A stretch of DNA of 64,000 nt from an uncultured Bacteroides sp. (GCA_905201685.1 CAJKOW010000004.1:8702-72701); one strand, 5' to 3'. Counted from the stretch's first letter, positions 9,004 to 19,069 are shown. The notes: a model not told the origin generated them from the letters alone. A program made the numbers and translations.

Positions 9004-10872
9004 ATGAAACGATTATCATATATCATATATAGTTTATTGATGCTTTTGTCGGCACAGCCTTTGTCGGCTAAAATACGTTTGCCAAAACTTGTCAGTGACC
9101 GGATGGTGCTTCAACGTGATACGGAATTGAAAATCTGGGGATGGGCTGATCCTGCTGAAAAAGTAACAGTACGCTTTAGAGGTAGTTTTTACAATACAGA
9201 GGCGGATGATAAAGGCAATTGGCAGGTGATGTTGCCGGCTCAGGCGGCTGGCGGACCTTTCATTATGGAAGTAAACGAGTTGACGATACGTGATGTATTG
9301 GTTGGAGACGTATGGTTGATGTCCGGACAATCTAATCAGGAAACACCTATCCATCGGTTGGTCGAGAAATTTCCGGAAATACCTGTGTCCAATAATCACA
9401 TGATCCGTCATTATAAAGTCCCCACCCAAGATTCGAAGGAAGAGTTGAAGGAAGAGATTGCAGGTGATGCCGTATGGCATTCGGCCACTTCGTCGGAAGT
9501 GATGAATTGGACTTCGTTGGCCTATTTTTTTGCAGTAGAAACATATAACTATACGGGCCTTCCCGTCGGAGTGATTGTTTCAAGCCTTGGAGGATCGTCC
9601 ATACAGTTGTGGGTCAGTCAGGAACACCTGAAAGAAGTGCCTCGTTATGTCGTTGACAAAGAGGCTTTTGAAGCTGCAAAACAGGCTCGTCAGGATAAAG
9701 GTGAAGGTTTGTGGTATAAAAAGGATTGGAATGATTCTGAATGGAAGACAATAGAAGTTCCCAGTACTTGGGACGAAAAAGGTATTCGAACGAAAGGGGC
9801 CATCTGGTACAGGAAAAGTTTTGTTTGTCCTGCATCGATGGTAGGTCGTCATGCTAAACTGTATATGGGGCGTATGGCGGATGATGATAGAGTGTATGTG
9901 AACGGTTGTCTGGTAGGGCATACCACTTATTTCGGTCCTCCCCGTAAGTACGATGTCCCTGCGGGAGTATTGGTTGAAGGAGAAAACAATATTACTTTGC
10001 GCTTGGAAGCTGTAAATGGTCACGGAGAAATAGTACCGGATAAACCCTATCTGTTGAAAGGAGATGCGGACGAGGTAAATCTGGAAGGTGAGTGGAAATA
10101 TGCCATTGGTTATGACAGGCGTGAAGCTGAAAAATATGCTGATCGGTTGAAGAATATGAGGGAAGTCGGTTCGGGGCTTTATAATGGAATGATTTATCCG
10201 ATTCGTCATTGGAAAGTTCGCGGAGCTGTATGGTATCAGGGTGAAAGTAATACAGGACGACCTGATGAGTATTATCCGATGCTGAAAGGGTTGGTTGAAA
10301 ACTGGCGTGAACTATGGAATATGCCGGATATGCCATTCTTCTTGGTTCAACTTCCTAATTATATGAAGAAGTATGATACGCCAACTGATAGTGGATGGGC
10401 TCGTCTGCGTGAGGCACAGCTAAAAGCTGCATTGACAATCCCTAATACATCATTGGCTGTGACTTACGATGTAGGGGAGTGGAACGATATTCATCCTTTA
10501 GATAAAAAAAGTGTCGCACAAAGATTGTTCTTAGGAGCGAGAAATTTGGCTTATGGGGAAAAACTGGTTTGTCAGGGGCCTGTTTATAAAGATATGAAAA
10601 TAGAGGGGAACCGTATCATACTTACTTTCGACACTCAAGGGCGTGGCTTAAAGTCTCGTGATGGTGCTTTGAAACATTTTGCGATAGCGGGAGAAGATGG
10701 GAAATTTGTTTGGGCTGAAGCCGTAATAAAAGGCAATAAAGTAGTTGTTAGTAGCTCGGAAATAGACCATCCTGTAGCTGTTCGTTATGCATGGAGTGAC
10801 AATCCATCGGATGCTAATCTTTGTAATAAAGATGGTCTGTTGGCCTCTCCATTTCGAACTGATAATTGGTAG
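9004..10872 (+). CDS. SGNH-type carbohydrate O-acetylesterase with GH2-like binding insert
   Basis: Member of the sialate O-acetylesterase (SASA/DUF303) group, here probably an acetyl-xylan or acetyl-oligosaccharide esterase. The start is taken at the ATG at 9004 because it puts the signal 'MKRLSYIIYSLLMLL' at the N-terminus; the frame stays open further upstream and an ATG at 8986 is an alternative. An N-terminal beta domain ('DRMVLQRD') is followed by 'GDVWLMSGQSNQE' carrying the nucleophilic Ser, 'WYQGESN', and the Asp/His motif 'DVGEWNDIHPLDK'. A GH2-like jelly-roll domain is inserted (about residues 235-370, 'DDDRVYVNG'). A paralogue lies at 55.7-57.4 kb; here SGQSN is followed by Q instead of M. 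It ends the GH2-GH115-esterase set. Confidence 0.85.
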   Translation: MKRLSYIIYSLLMLLSAQPLSAKIRLPKLVSDRMVLQRDTELKIWGWADPAEKVTVRFRGSFYNTEADDKGNWQVMLPAQAAGGPFIMEVNELTIRDVLVGDVWLMSGQSNQETPIHRLVEKFPEIPVSNNHMIRHYKVPTQDSKEELKEEIAGDAVWHSATSSEVMNWTSLAYFFAVETYNYTGLPVGVIVSSLGGSSIQLWVSQEHLKEVPRYVVDKEAFEAAKQARQDKGEGLWYKKDWNDSEWKTIEVPSTWDEKGIRTKGAIWYRKSFVCPASMVGRHAKLYMGRMADDDRVYVNGCLVGHTTYFGPPRKYDVPAGVLVEGENNITLRLEAVNGHGEIVPDKPYLLKGDADEVNLEGEWKYAIGYDRREAEKYADRLKNMREVGSGLYNGMIYPIRHWKVRGAVWYQGESNTGRPDEYYPMLKGLVENWRELWNMPDMPFFLVQLPNYMKKYDTPTDSGWARLREAQLKAALTIPNTSLAVTYDVGEWNDIHPLDKKSVAQRLFLGARNLAYGEKLVCQGPVYKDMKIEGNRIILTFDTQGRGLKSRDGALKHFAIAGEDGKFVWAEAVIKGNKVVVSSSEIDHPVAVRYAWSDNPSDANLCNKDGLLASPFRTDNW

Positions 10873-10946
10873 AACTTGTATGTATTGAACATTTTTTGTA
10901 ACGATTGACTTGTTTTATGCCCATTTTTAACAAAAATAAACGCATG

Positions 10947-11014
10947 ATGTAACGTGAGTGAATGTTTATGTTACACAAATGTGGGGCGTTTTTAGTTGAG
11001 AGAGATTATTTTTG
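10947..11014 (+). promoter_or_regulatory. Promoter of the GH5 unit with 21-bp direct-repeat operator (site B)
   Basis: TGTAAC (10948-10953) and TGTTAC (10969-10974) are 21 bp apart, with spacer GTGAGTGAATG nearly the same as at site C. A perfect -7 element TATTTTTG is at 11007-11014, 32 bp downstream. The site lies inside the frame that is open upstream of the GH5 gene, which supports the later start at 11052. Confidence 0.65.
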
Positions 11015-11051
11015 CGACATCACTAATATCATTAAAACACATATTTTATTT

Positions 11052-13004
11052 ATGAAAGCACTATGGAATTTATTTTTGTTTTTGGCATTATTTGTAGTGT
11101 CATCCTGCTCGGATGATAAAATGCCGGAAGAAACGGGGGAGCCGGAAGTTGAAACGCCTGAAGAAGAGCCGGAAGTAACACCGGATATAGGTAATATGCC
11201 AAAACTTTCTGTTGTGGGACGCTATTTGAGGAATGAAGAAGGCGATATCGTTAATTTGCATGGATTTGCAATGACTTTCAGCCCTTTTTTCAATCAGAAT
11301 ACTTGGGACGATTATGATGTGAACGGTTGTATGCAGTATAATAAGAATCAGATTGATGGTATGCTGAGTGCTGGGTGGAGGGTGAATTTTGTGCGTATGC
11401 ACTTGGATCCCTATTGGAGTGATGATCCGACAAAACCTTCGGTTCGATATGAAGGGCATGAACGTTTTTCAGAGACTCGTTTCCGTAAGTATTTGGATGA
11501 ATTGTTTGTACCAATGGCAGAATATGCCAATGAGAAAGGTCTGTATGTAGTGATGCGTCCACCCGGAGTTTCACCGGATACTATCGCTGTTGGAGATGAT
11601 TATAATGAATTTCTGATAAAAGTATGGGATATTGTATCGCAGCATCCTAAATTGAAGAATAATAAAGGTGTCATGTTTGAGTTGGCAAACGAACCAATCA
11701 ATATTATGACAGCCGACGGTAGCCGTTGTGGAAGTGGTGAACAAATATTTTATGATCAGATGAAGATCTTCTGCCAGGTTATTGTGGATAAAATACGGGA
11801 TAATGGTGCCCGAAACATTATTTGGGTACCTGGATTAGGCTATCAGTCGCAGTACAGTGGATATGCCAGCAATCCTATTGAGGGAGAAAATATTGGCTAT
11901 GCTATTCACGTATATCCGGGTTGGTATGGAAGTGATGCTGAAAAGGAAAGTGCAGAACAAGGAGGCTCTTGGGGAGGTGGTTATGAATCTTTCCAACAGG
12001 GGTGGAATAATTCAATACAACCGGCGGCTAATATAGCACCTGTCATGGTGACAGAGATGGATTGGGCTCCGGCCAAATACGGTTCAACTTGGGGCAAAAG
12101 CTATACAGGTATAGCAGGTGGTTATGGATTTGGGGCCAACTTTAAATATATTGTGGACAAGTGTGGAAACGTAAGTTGGCTGTTGTTTGCCAGTTCTCAT
12201 TTGTTGATCGATTTCAAGGATGAACCTGGTGTTGAGGGTGCCTATACATTTTTGAACGATCCGGAAGCATGTCCATGGCCTGTTTATCACTGGTTTAAGG
12301 AATATGCCGGTGAAGAGATTCCAGAAGGCGAATTAATTGGATTGGAGTTGGTGAACGTAAATGCTGAAAATGAGTTAAGAATGGGTGATGCATGTTATGC
12401 GGCTGTTAAAGCTCTGTATGCTGATGGAAGTAGCCAGATGGTGACTGAAAAGGTGAAATTTGTTTGTGATCATCCGGATATAGTAACAGTTGGAGAATTA
12501 GGTAAGATTTCTGCTCTTAAACAAGGAGAAGTCACAGTTACTGCTTCATACATTTCTCAGAATGATGTAACAAAAGAAATCAGTTTCAAAGTTCACGTTT
12601 TGAATCCGTTCTTGTTGACTGTGGAGATGTTTAATCCGTCGATTTTTGGGACTGGCTCGTTTGATGAAGAAACACATACTTTGATAACTGGCGAATGGGG
12701 CTTTGGCGGCTGGGAATATAAGAGTGGCCTTGATTTGTCGGAATATAAAAGCATACACGTAGAGTTGGGGAATGATTATGCTGATCCAATTTTTGCTGTG
12801 TCATTTCGTTTGTTTGATGAAAATACTTATTGGTCTTCGCCTGCTACTTATGATTTTGTCAATACTCGGGAAATTACGGTTGATTTGCATAATATGAAAG
12901 ATGGTAACGGAGATAAGTTGGATCCATCGCATTTGTATATCATTGGTTTCTGGTCAAGTGGTAAAGGTCCGATCGTAATTAACAGTGTGACTTTGGAAGA
13001 ATAA
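11052..13004 (+). CDS. GH5 endo-glycanase (probable xylanase), lipoprotein, with Ig-like and unknown C-terminal beta domains
   Basis: The start at 11052 gives a clear lipoprotein signal with VVSSC (Cys19). The frame is open back to 10962, but that extension has no signal peptide and overlaps the operator and -7 element. An acidic linker rich in Glu and Pro (about 20-50) leads to a GH5 barrel (about 50-425): acid/base Glu214 in 'LANEPIN' and nucleophile Glu335 in 'MVTEMDW'. A BIG2/Ig-like domain follows (about 435-520). The last ~125 residues form a beta-rich domain with many aromatic residues that I do not recognise and that could be a carbohydrate-binding module. Bacteroides xylan loci carry GH5 xylanases (subfamily 21); subfamily is inferred from context, not proven here. 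The GH10 gene follows 9 bp later. Confidence 0.87.
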   Translation: MKALWNLFLFLALFVVSSCSDDKMPEETGEPEVETPEEEPEVTPDIGNMPKLSVVGRYLRNEEGDIVNLHGFAMTFSPFFNQNTWDDYDVNGCMQYNKNQIDGMLSAGWRVNFVRMHLDPYWSDDPTKPSVRYEGHERFSETRFRKYLDELFVPMAEYANEKGLYVVMRPPGVSPDTIAVGDDYNEFLIKVWDIVSQHPKLKNNKGVMFELANEPINIMTADGSRCGSGEQIFYDQMKIFCQVIVDKIRDNGARNIIWVPGLGYQSQYSGYASNPIEGENIGYAIHVYPGWYGSDAEKESAEQGGSWGGGYESFQQGWNNSIQPAANIAPVMVTEMDWAPAKYGSTWGKSYTGIAGGYGFGANFKYIVDKCGNVSWLLFASSHLLIDFKDEPGVEGAYTFLNDPEACPWPVYHWFKEYAGEEIPEGELIGLELVNVNAENELRMGDACYAAVKALYADGSSQMVTEKVKFVCDHPDIVTVGELGKISALKQGEVTVTASYISQNDVTKEISFKVHVLNPFLLTVEMFNPSIFGTGSFDEETHTLITGEWGFGGWEYKSGLDLSEYKSIHVELGNDYADPIFAVSFRLFDENTYWSSPATYDFVNTREITVDLHNMKDGNGDKLDPSHLYIIGFWSSGKGPIVINSVTLEE

Positions 13005-13013
13005 TAATATTGA

Positions 13014-14165
13014 ATGAAAAGAATGAGATTTATGAAAGGAAAGAGTTTGTTGGTTATTATGATGGCTGGGGCAGCATTATGTGCTTGTGCAACTCGCACG
13101 TCTCGTACTATTGTGAAAGAAGAACCTACGTTGAAGTCTGTTTTGGGGGATAAATTTCTGATAGGTGTAGCTATGAATACGTCTCAGTCTTCTGGACGGG
13201 ATACAAATGCAGTAAATATTGTAAAGAAACATTTTAATGCGATTGTAGCAGAAAATTGCATGAAATGCCAGACTATTCATCCAAGGGAGGACAGATATAA
13301 CTTCCGTCAGGCAGATGAATTTGTAAAGTTTGGAGAGGATAATGGCTTAACTGTTACCGGTCATTGTTTGATCTGGCATTCACAATTGGCACCATGGTTT
13401 TGTGTCGATAAGGATGGAAACAATGTATCTCCTGAGGTTTTAAAACAACGCATGAAAGACCATATTACAACGGTTGTCGGTCGCTATAAAGGACGTATCA
13501 AAGGTTGGGATGTAGTAAATGAGGCAATAATGGAGAATGGATCTTATCGGAAGAGTAAATTCTATCAGATATTGGGAGAAGAGTTTATTCCGTTGGCTTT
13601 CCAATATGCGCATGAAGCCGATCCGGATGCTGAATTGTATTACAATGATTATAATATGCATTTTAAGGGAAAACGTGACGCTGTTGTCAAATTGGTAAAT
13701 GATATGAAAGCCAGAGGATTGAGGGTTGATGCCATTGGAATGCAGGGCCATGTTGGTATGAATTATCCTGATTTATCTGAGTTCGAGAAAAGTATCGAAG
13801 CTTTTGCCTCTACAGGTGCTAAAGTGATGATTACGGAATGGGATATGAGCGCATTGCCGGAGGTGAACCGTACAGCAAATATCTCAGATACGGTAGCTTT
13901 TCGTAAGTCTTTAAATCCTTATCCGGATGCATTGCCTGACAGCGTTTCCGAAAAATGGAATAAGAGAATGGCCGATTTTATGAACTTGTTCATTAAGCAT
14001 GCCGATGTTATTACTCGTGTAACTGCTTGGGGAGTAAGTGATGGTGATTCTTGGAAGAATGGTTTTCCTGTTCGTGGACGTAAAGATTATGCTTTATTAT
14101 TTGACCGTGAATATCAACCAAAGGCATTTGTGAAGGATTTACTGGAAAAAGGAAGTAAAAAATAA
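13014..14165 (+). CDS. GH10 endo-1,4-beta-xylanase (short form)
   Basis: Single-domain GH10 of 383 residues, a normal size for the family. The N-terminus is a lipoprotein signal ending LCAC (Cys25). Catalytic residues are Glu170 in 'WDVVNEA' and Glu275 in 'MITEWDMS'; the family strands 'IVAENCMK' and 'GHCLIWHSQ' are present. It cuts the backbone of xylan or larger xylo-oligosaccharides, at the outer membrane or in the periplasm. It is 9 bp from the GH5 gene. A close paralogue (53.05-54.2 kb) aligns without gaps through the whole catalytic domain at roughly three-quarters identity by eye, which points to duplication between the two halves of the locus. Confidence 0.95.
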   Translation: MKRMRFMKGKSLLVIMMAGAALCACATRTSRTIVKEEPTLKSVLGDKFLIGVAMNTSQSSGRDTNAVNIVKKHFNAIVAENCMKCQTIHPREDRYNFRQADEFVKFGEDNGLTVTGHCLIWHSQLAPWFCVDKDGNNVSPEVLKQRMKDHITTVVGRYKGRIKGWDVVNEAIMENGSYRKSKFYQILGEEFIPLAFQYAHEADPDAELYYNDYNMHFKGKRDAVVKLVNDMKARGLRVDAIGMQGHVGMNYPDLSEFEKSIEAFASTGAKVMITEWDMSALPEVNRTANISDTVAFRKSLNPYPDALPDSVSEKWNKRMADFMNLFIKHADVITRVTAWGVSDGDSWKNGFPVRGRKDYALLFDREYQPKAFVKDLLEKGSKK

Positions 14166-14188
14166 AAGATTTATTTTGTTGGATATTT

Positions 14189-14252
14189 AGCACGATGATG
14201 TGTAGGATGATTGATATTATATAAATTCTCTGTACATTTGCATCATCGTGCT
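14189..14252 (+). promoter_or_regulatory. 12-bp inverted repeat enclosing a -7 element before the GH127/146 gene
   Basis: Perfect arms AGCACGATGATG (14189-14200) and CATCATCGTGCT (14241-14252) with a 40-nt loop, followed by a T-rich run (14253-14265). For transcripts reading out of the GH10 gene this could act as a terminator or attenuator. The loop ends in TACATTTG (14233-14240), a good -7 element, so the next gene may have its own promoter inside the structure. Confidence 0.5.
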
Positions 14253-14269
14253 ATTTTATTTTTTTGATT

Positions 14270-16684
14270 ATGATTGATAAGAAAAACATTCTGGCGGCTG
14301 CCTTTTGTCTTGTGGCTGCCATGCCAAATGGTTTTGCACAGGACAAGTTGTATTCTAATACTTTTCCTTTAGGAGAGGTAAAATTGTTGGATGGACCATT
14401 TAAGCATGCGTGTGATCTGAATGTAGATGTGTTGCTTAAATATGATGTGGATCGTTTGTTGGCTCCTTTTTTAAAAGAAGCCGGATTAGAACCCAAGGGA
14501 GAAAGTTTTCCAAATTGGAAAGATTTGGATGGACATATTGGGGGGCATTATCTTTCTGCATTGGCTATCCACTATGCTGCAACTGGGAACGAAGCGTGCA
14601 AACAACGTATGGATTATATGCTTGCAGAACTGAAACGTTGTCAGGAAAAGCATGGTAATGGTTATGTTGGTGGTGTTCCCAATGGTATGGTTGCTTGGAA
14701 TGAGATAAAGAAAGGTAACGTTGGAATTGTTTGGAAGTATTGGGTACCTTGGTATAATATGCATAAAATATATGCAGGATTACGAGATGCATGGTCGTAT
14801 GGAGGTAGTGAGGAAGCACGTCAGATGTTTTTGGAGCTTTGCGATTGGGGGCTGACGATTATTGCACCTCTGAACGATGAGCAGATGGAACAGATGCTTG
14901 GCAATGAATTCGGCGGTATGGATGAGGTATATGCTGATGCGTATCAGATGACAGACGATTTGAAGTATCTGGATGCGGCCAAGCGATTTTCTCATCATTG
15001 GTTACTTGACAGTATGGCTGCTGGCGTAGATAATTTGGATAACAAACATGCTAATACTCAGGTTCCTAAAGTCGTAGGCTATCAACGTATTGCAGAGTTG
15101 AGCGAAATGGCAGGACGTGAGCAGGACGAACTTACTTATGATTCTGCAGCTTGTTTCTTTTGGAATACGGTAGTGAATAATCGATCTTTGGCTTTAGGTG
15201 GTAACAGTCGTCGTGAACATTTCCCTGCTGCAACCGATTGTAAAAGTTATGTAGAGGATCGTGAAGGACCGGAGTCTTGTAATACCAATAATATGCTGAA
15301 ATTGACGGAAGGTCTTTTCCGTATGCATCCGGAAGCTCGTTATGCTGATTTTTATGAAAGAGCGATGTTCAATCATATTCTTTCTACTCAACATCCAGAA
15401 CATGGAGGTTATGTATATTTTACGTCTGCAAGACCTGCTCATTATCGGGTTTATTCGGCGCCGAACAGTGCAATGTGGTGTTGTGTAGGAACCGGTATGG
15501 AAAATCATGGTAAGTATGGTGAGTTTATTTATACTCACGACGGGGATGATTTATATGTGAATTTGTTTGTAGCTTCTGAATTGAATTGGAAAGAGAAAGG
15601 CATCACGTTGACGCAAGAGACTTCTTTCCCAGATGAAGAGAGCACTCGATTAGTGTTACATATGAAGAAATCCGTTAAAGCAAAGTTGCTTATTCGGCAT
15701 CCTTGGTGGTGTGAAGCAGGCGCAATGAAGGTCGTTTGTCGGGGAAAGGACTACGCGGCAGATTCTAAGCCCTCAAGCTATATCGAGATAGATCGGAAAT
15801 GGAAGGATGGTGATGTGATTGAAATAACCACTCCGATGAAGGTGACTGTAGAAGAGTTACCTAATGTATCTAATTATATTGCGATTATGCGTGGCCCTAT
15901 TTTGTTGGGAGCACGTATGGGTACCGAGCATTTGGATGGTTTGATTGCTGATGATGATCGTTGGGGACATATAGCTCATGGTCCGTTAGTTTCTGTTTTC
16001 GATACTCCGTTTATTATTGGTGACCGTTCGGACATTTTGTCCAAGTTAGAAAATATGAAACCTGTTGCAGGGAAAAAGATGTGTTATACGGTTCCGGGCT
16101 TATTTACTTTGAAAGGTAAGCCACTTCCTGATTTAATGCTGGAACCTTTCTTCCGTATTCATGACAGTCGTTATATGATGTATTGGCTTTCGATGAGTGA
16201 TGCTGAATATGCCGAATATCAAAATGCTGAACGTGCGGAGGAACAGCGTAAATTATTATTGGATCAACGTACGGTAGATGCAGTTGCAACGGCCGAGCAA
16301 CAACCTGAAGTGGATCATAAGATGAAATATGAAAATTCTCAAACTGGTAATTTCCAAGGTGAGCCTTGGCGTGATGCTCGTGATGGCGGATACTTCCAAT
16401 ACAATTTGGCAACAAATGGAAAAACGGACCTTTCGTTGATGGTGCGTTATTGGGGTAATGAAACAGCCAATCGTTCGTTTGACATCTTGATAGATGACCA
16501 ACTGTTGGTTGAAGAAAATCTGGTTGGAAAATGGAATAAAGATGAATTGGTTAATATAGAATATCCTATACCTGCCGATATGCTTGAAGGAAAGTCTTCA
16601 GTGACAGTAACTTTCCGTAGTAAACCCGGGCAGATAGCAGGTGGTGTGTTTTATATAAGATTGTTGAAGAAAAACGTTGAGTGA
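14270..16684 (+). CDS. GH127/GH146-type beta-L-arabinofuranosidase (DUF1680 fold)
   Basis: Exported 804-residue enzyme. The start is the ATG at 14270 (signal about residues 1-20, ending 'NGFAQ'); a TTG two codons earlier is ignored. An alpha/alpha barrel (about 25-480) begins with 'WKDLDGHIGGHYLSA'. The metal/nucleophile set of the family is visible: Glu335 and Cys337 in 'PESCNTNN' and the Cys404-Cys405 pair in 'MWCCVGTG', matching the Glu and three Cys of characterised GH127 enzymes. C-terminal beta domains follow (about 490-804). Known activities are beta-L-arabinofuranosidases; some DUF1680 relatives act on other L-sugars, so the substrate is inferred. It follows the GH10 gene after 104 bp that contain a hairpin and a possible promoter, and is followed by a strong terminator. 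Confidence 0.88.
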   Translation: MIDKKNILAAAFCLVAAMPNGFAQDKLYSNTFPLGEVKLLDGPFKHACDLNVDVLLKYDVDRLLAPFLKEAGLEPKGESFPNWKDLDGHIGGHYLSALAIHYAATGNEACKQRMDYMLAELKRCQEKHGNGYVGGVPNGMVAWNEIKKGNVGIVWKYWVPWYNMHKIYAGLRDAWSYGGSEEARQMFLELCDWGLTIIAPLNDEQMEQMLGNEFGGMDEVYADAYQMTDDLKYLDAAKRFSHHWLLDSMAAGVDNLDNKHANTQVPKVVGYQRIAELSEMAGREQDELTYDSAACFFWNTVVNNRSLALGGNSRREHFPAATDCKSYVEDREGPESCNTNNMLKLTEGLFRMHPEARYADFYERAMFNHILSTQHPEHGGYVYFTSARPAHYRVYSAPNSAMWCCVGTGMENHGKYGEFIYTHDGDDLYVNLFVASELNWKEKGITLTQETSFPDEESTRLVLHMKKSVKAKLLIRHPWWCEAGAMKVVCRGKDYAADSKPSSYIEIDRKWKDGDVIEITTPMKVTVEELPNVSNYIAIMRGPILLGARMGTEHLDGLIADDDRWGHIAHGPLVSVFDTPFIIGDRSDILSKLENMKPVAGKKMCYTVPGLFTLKGKPLPDLMLEPFFRIHDSRYMMYWLSMSDAEYAEYQNAERAEEQRKLLLDQRTVDAVATAEQQPEVDHKMKYENSQTGNFQGEPWRDARDGGYFQYNLATNGKTDLSLMVRYWGNETANRSFDILIDDQLLVEENLVGKWNKDELVNIEYPIPADMLEGKSSVTVTFRSKPGQIAGGVFYIRLLKKNVE

Positions 16685-16773
16685 GTATATTAGTTCATTT
16701 TTTCTTCTACCATACTGTTATTGAATATCAATCCTTTCTTGAATTATTGGAGAGAAAGAGAATGGGATGAGGT

Positions 16774-16816
16774 CGGAGGGTCTCACAATATGTATGTGAG
16801 ATTCTCCGTCTTTTTT
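16774..16816 (+). terminator. Rho-independent terminator after the GH127/146 gene
   Basis: Fourteen-pair stem: left arm 16774-16787 and right arm 16794-16807, with two G-T wobble pairs and a short loop, followed by TCTTTTTTG. It ends the GH5-GH10-GH127 unit. Confidence 0.82.
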
Positions 16817-16889
16817 GTATTTTGTTAAGAGATAATTTCAAAGAGTGATTCACTTTTATTTTTTGTAACTGTAATTTCTTATTGATAAA

Positions 16890-19064
16890 ATGAAGAAAGC
16901 ATTTTTTTCTATATGTTTTTTCTTGATCAGCTGTGTCACGTTTGGACAGAAAGTGGAAGTACCACATTCTTGGACAGCAGATAATGGAAACGGTACTTAT
17001 ACTAATCCGTTGTTTTATGATGAATTTTCTGATCCGGACATAATTCGTGTCGGAGATGATTTTTATTTGGCTGGAACTACTATGCATGCAACACCCGGGC
17101 TTGTGATTTTGCATTCTAAAGATTTGGTCAATTGGGAGTTTATGAGTTACTGCTTTGATCGTTTTGATATGGGTGACGAGTTTAAATTGGAAAATGGCAA
17201 GGAAGCTTATGGGCAAGGAATATGGGCACCGTGTATTCGTTATCATGATGGAAAATTTTATGTCTTTAGTAATATCAATGGACATGGATTACAGGTGTTT
17301 ATAGCCGAAAATCCAGCCGGTCCCTGGAAACACATTAATGTCGGAGGACGTATTTACGATCTATCTGTATTGTTTGATGATGATGGGAAAATATATGCTG
17401 TGTATAAGTATAACGAGGTACATTTAATAGAAATGAAACCCGATTTTAGCGGCTTTGTAGAAGGTAGTGAACGAGTCATTATTCCGGCTGGTAATGCGAT
17501 GGGGGAAGGACATCATTTTTATAAAATTAATGGGAAGTATTACATTATCAGTGCCAATTATTCTCCTGTTGGGCGTATGCAATGTGCACGTGCCGACAGG
17601 CCGGAAGGACCATATGAAACTGTAGCGATTAGTGTGAAGGAAACTATGGGTACCAAACGGGTACATTCGGTCGGTAACGTCGGTTTGGGCAGCCCTGTGC
17701 CGGAAGATGGCTTTGATTTTAAGATTTCAGGAGATGACGGAAATTATTTTAGTGCGGTTCCTTTGCATCAGGGAGGTATTGTTGAACTACCAAATGGAGA
17801 TTGGTGGGGTATATCCATGAGTGATTTTCGTGCAGTGGGGCGTACGGTTTGTTTGTCACCGGTAACTTGGTCGGATGGTTGGCCGTATTTCGGTTTACCT
17901 GGTAATTTGGGACGTACTCCCCGTACATGGTATAAACCGAATGTAGCCGTTGAATCTGTACCACATGCACCTTATGAGCGTAGTGATGGATTTGATGGGA
18001 AAAAGCTGTTGCCTGTATGGCAATGGAACCACGAGCCTGTTGATAAGAAATGGGGATTGAAGAATGGTAAGCTGCGTTTGCAAACCATGCCTGCACCAAA
18101 TTTCCTTTGGGCTAAGAATACGCTTACACAACGATGTATTGGTCCGGTTTCTACTGTGACAGTCGAAATGGATGCTTCTTCTTTGAAGGATGGCGATGTC
18201 TCGGGTTTGGGGATACTTAATATGCCTTATGCCTGGTTGGGTATCGTATGTGATGGAAAAGAGAATACTCTTGTGATGAAGATGCAGCAGAATAATAAAA
18301 TCATTTCTTTAACAGATAAGCAAGTGGCGACGAATGGTCAGAGTGGTTCGTTAAAAGGAACCGTTTATTTGAGAATAACTGTCGATTTGGACGCTGACGT
18401 AGCCCAATTCTATTATAGCTTGGATGGAGCTGCATATGAAAGAATTGGTTCTGATGTGCTACTGCCTTATCAGTTGAAGACTTTTCAAGGCTCCCGCGTG
18501 TCTTTGTTTGCATATAATGAAAAGGAAAAGAACGGAGGATATGCACTTTTCGACAATTTCCACGTTGATGAACCAATGGCCGATCGAAGTTCTAATTTGC
18601 CAATAGGGAAAGTGGTTAGTTTATGTAACTTGTCCAACGGAAGCTATGCTTGGGCCAATCCTCATGGAATGTTGCATTCGGCGAGAAATGGAAGTAAGGA
18701 ATATCAGAATGGGGGTTGCTATTTTAAAGTTCATGATCGCGGAAAAGGTCGTGTAGCTTTGGAGGCGATGAATGGTACAGGATTTCTGACAGTAGTCGGT
18801 GCGGGATTATCTTCGGACGTTCGTATGATGGAAAAGGAGAGCGATGCCAGCTTGTTTATGTGGCAAGATATGCTTCGCGGTCAATGTATGCTTTTGTCGT
18901 TGAAGACGAATCGTTATATAGGTCTTGATCCTGAAACAGGTGAACCTTATGGGGCTGATTGGGCTGGTTGCCGTCCGGACAGAAAAGATGGAACTGTATT
19001 TACTTGGACTGTTGTGGATAGTGATGGTATAGTGAAAAATTCGGAAACACATACTGTCTATTAA
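16890..19064 (+). CDS. GH43 beta-xylosidase/alpha-L-arabinofuranosidase with C-terminal beta domains
   Basis: Exported 724-residue enzyme with a signal at residues 1-19 ('FFLISCVTFGQ', possibly also a lipobox LISC). The five-bladed GH43 propeller covers about 30-350: general base Asp50 in 'SDPDIIRVG', modulator Asp in 'IYDLSVLFDDDG', acid Glu206 in 'GEGHHFY'. Next comes the concanavalin-like GH43 C-terminal module (about 365-560). The last ~150 residues are rich in short hydrophobic repeats and look like a beta-trefoil/fascin-like module, identified only weakly. The layout is like GH43 subfamily 12 enzymes that remove arabinose from xylan; subfamily is tentative. The gene is framed by terminators on both sides (16.77 and 19.07 kb), so it appears to be transcribed alone or by read-through; only one TGTAAC half-site (16864-16869) precedes it. 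Confidence 0.88.
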   Translation: MKKAFFSICFFLISCVTFGQKVEVPHSWTADNGNGTYTNPLFYDEFSDPDIIRVGDDFYLAGTTMHATPGLVILHSKDLVNWEFMSYCFDRFDMGDEFKLENGKEAYGQGIWAPCIRYHDGKFYVFSNINGHGLQVFIAENPAGPWKHINVGGRIYDLSVLFDDDGKIYAVYKYNEVHLIEMKPDFSGFVEGSERVIIPAGNAMGEGHHFYKINGKYYIISANYSPVGRMQCARADRPEGPYETVAISVKETMGTKRVHSVGNVGLGSPVPEDGFDFKISGDDGNYFSAVPLHQGGIVELPNGDWWGISMSDFRAVGRTVCLSPVTWSDGWPYFGLPGNLGRTPRTWYKPNVAVESVPHAPYERSDGFDGKKLLPVWQWNHEPVDKKWGLKNGKLRLQTMPAPNFLWAKNTLTQRCIGPVSTVTVEMDASSLKDGDVSGLGILNMPYAWLGIVCDGKENTLVMKMQQNNKIISLTDKQVATNGQSGSLKGTVYLRITVDLDADVAQFYYSLDGAAYERIGSDVLLPYQLKTFQGSRVSLFAYNEKEKNGGYALFDNFHVDEPMADRSSNLPIGKVVSLCNLSNGSYAWANPHGMLHSARNGSKEYQNGGCYFKVHDRGKGRVALEAMNGTGFLTVVGAGLSSDVRMMEKESDASLFMWQDMLRGQCMLLSLKTNRYIGLDPETGEPYGADWAGCRPDRKDGTVFTWTVVDSDGIVKNSETHTVY

Positions 19065-19069
19065 TCATG

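Noticed and set aside
10962..11051. N-terminal extension of the GH5 gene by 30 codons
   Set aside because: It overlaps operator B and the -7 element, has no signal peptide, and hides the lipoprotein signal that begins at 11052.
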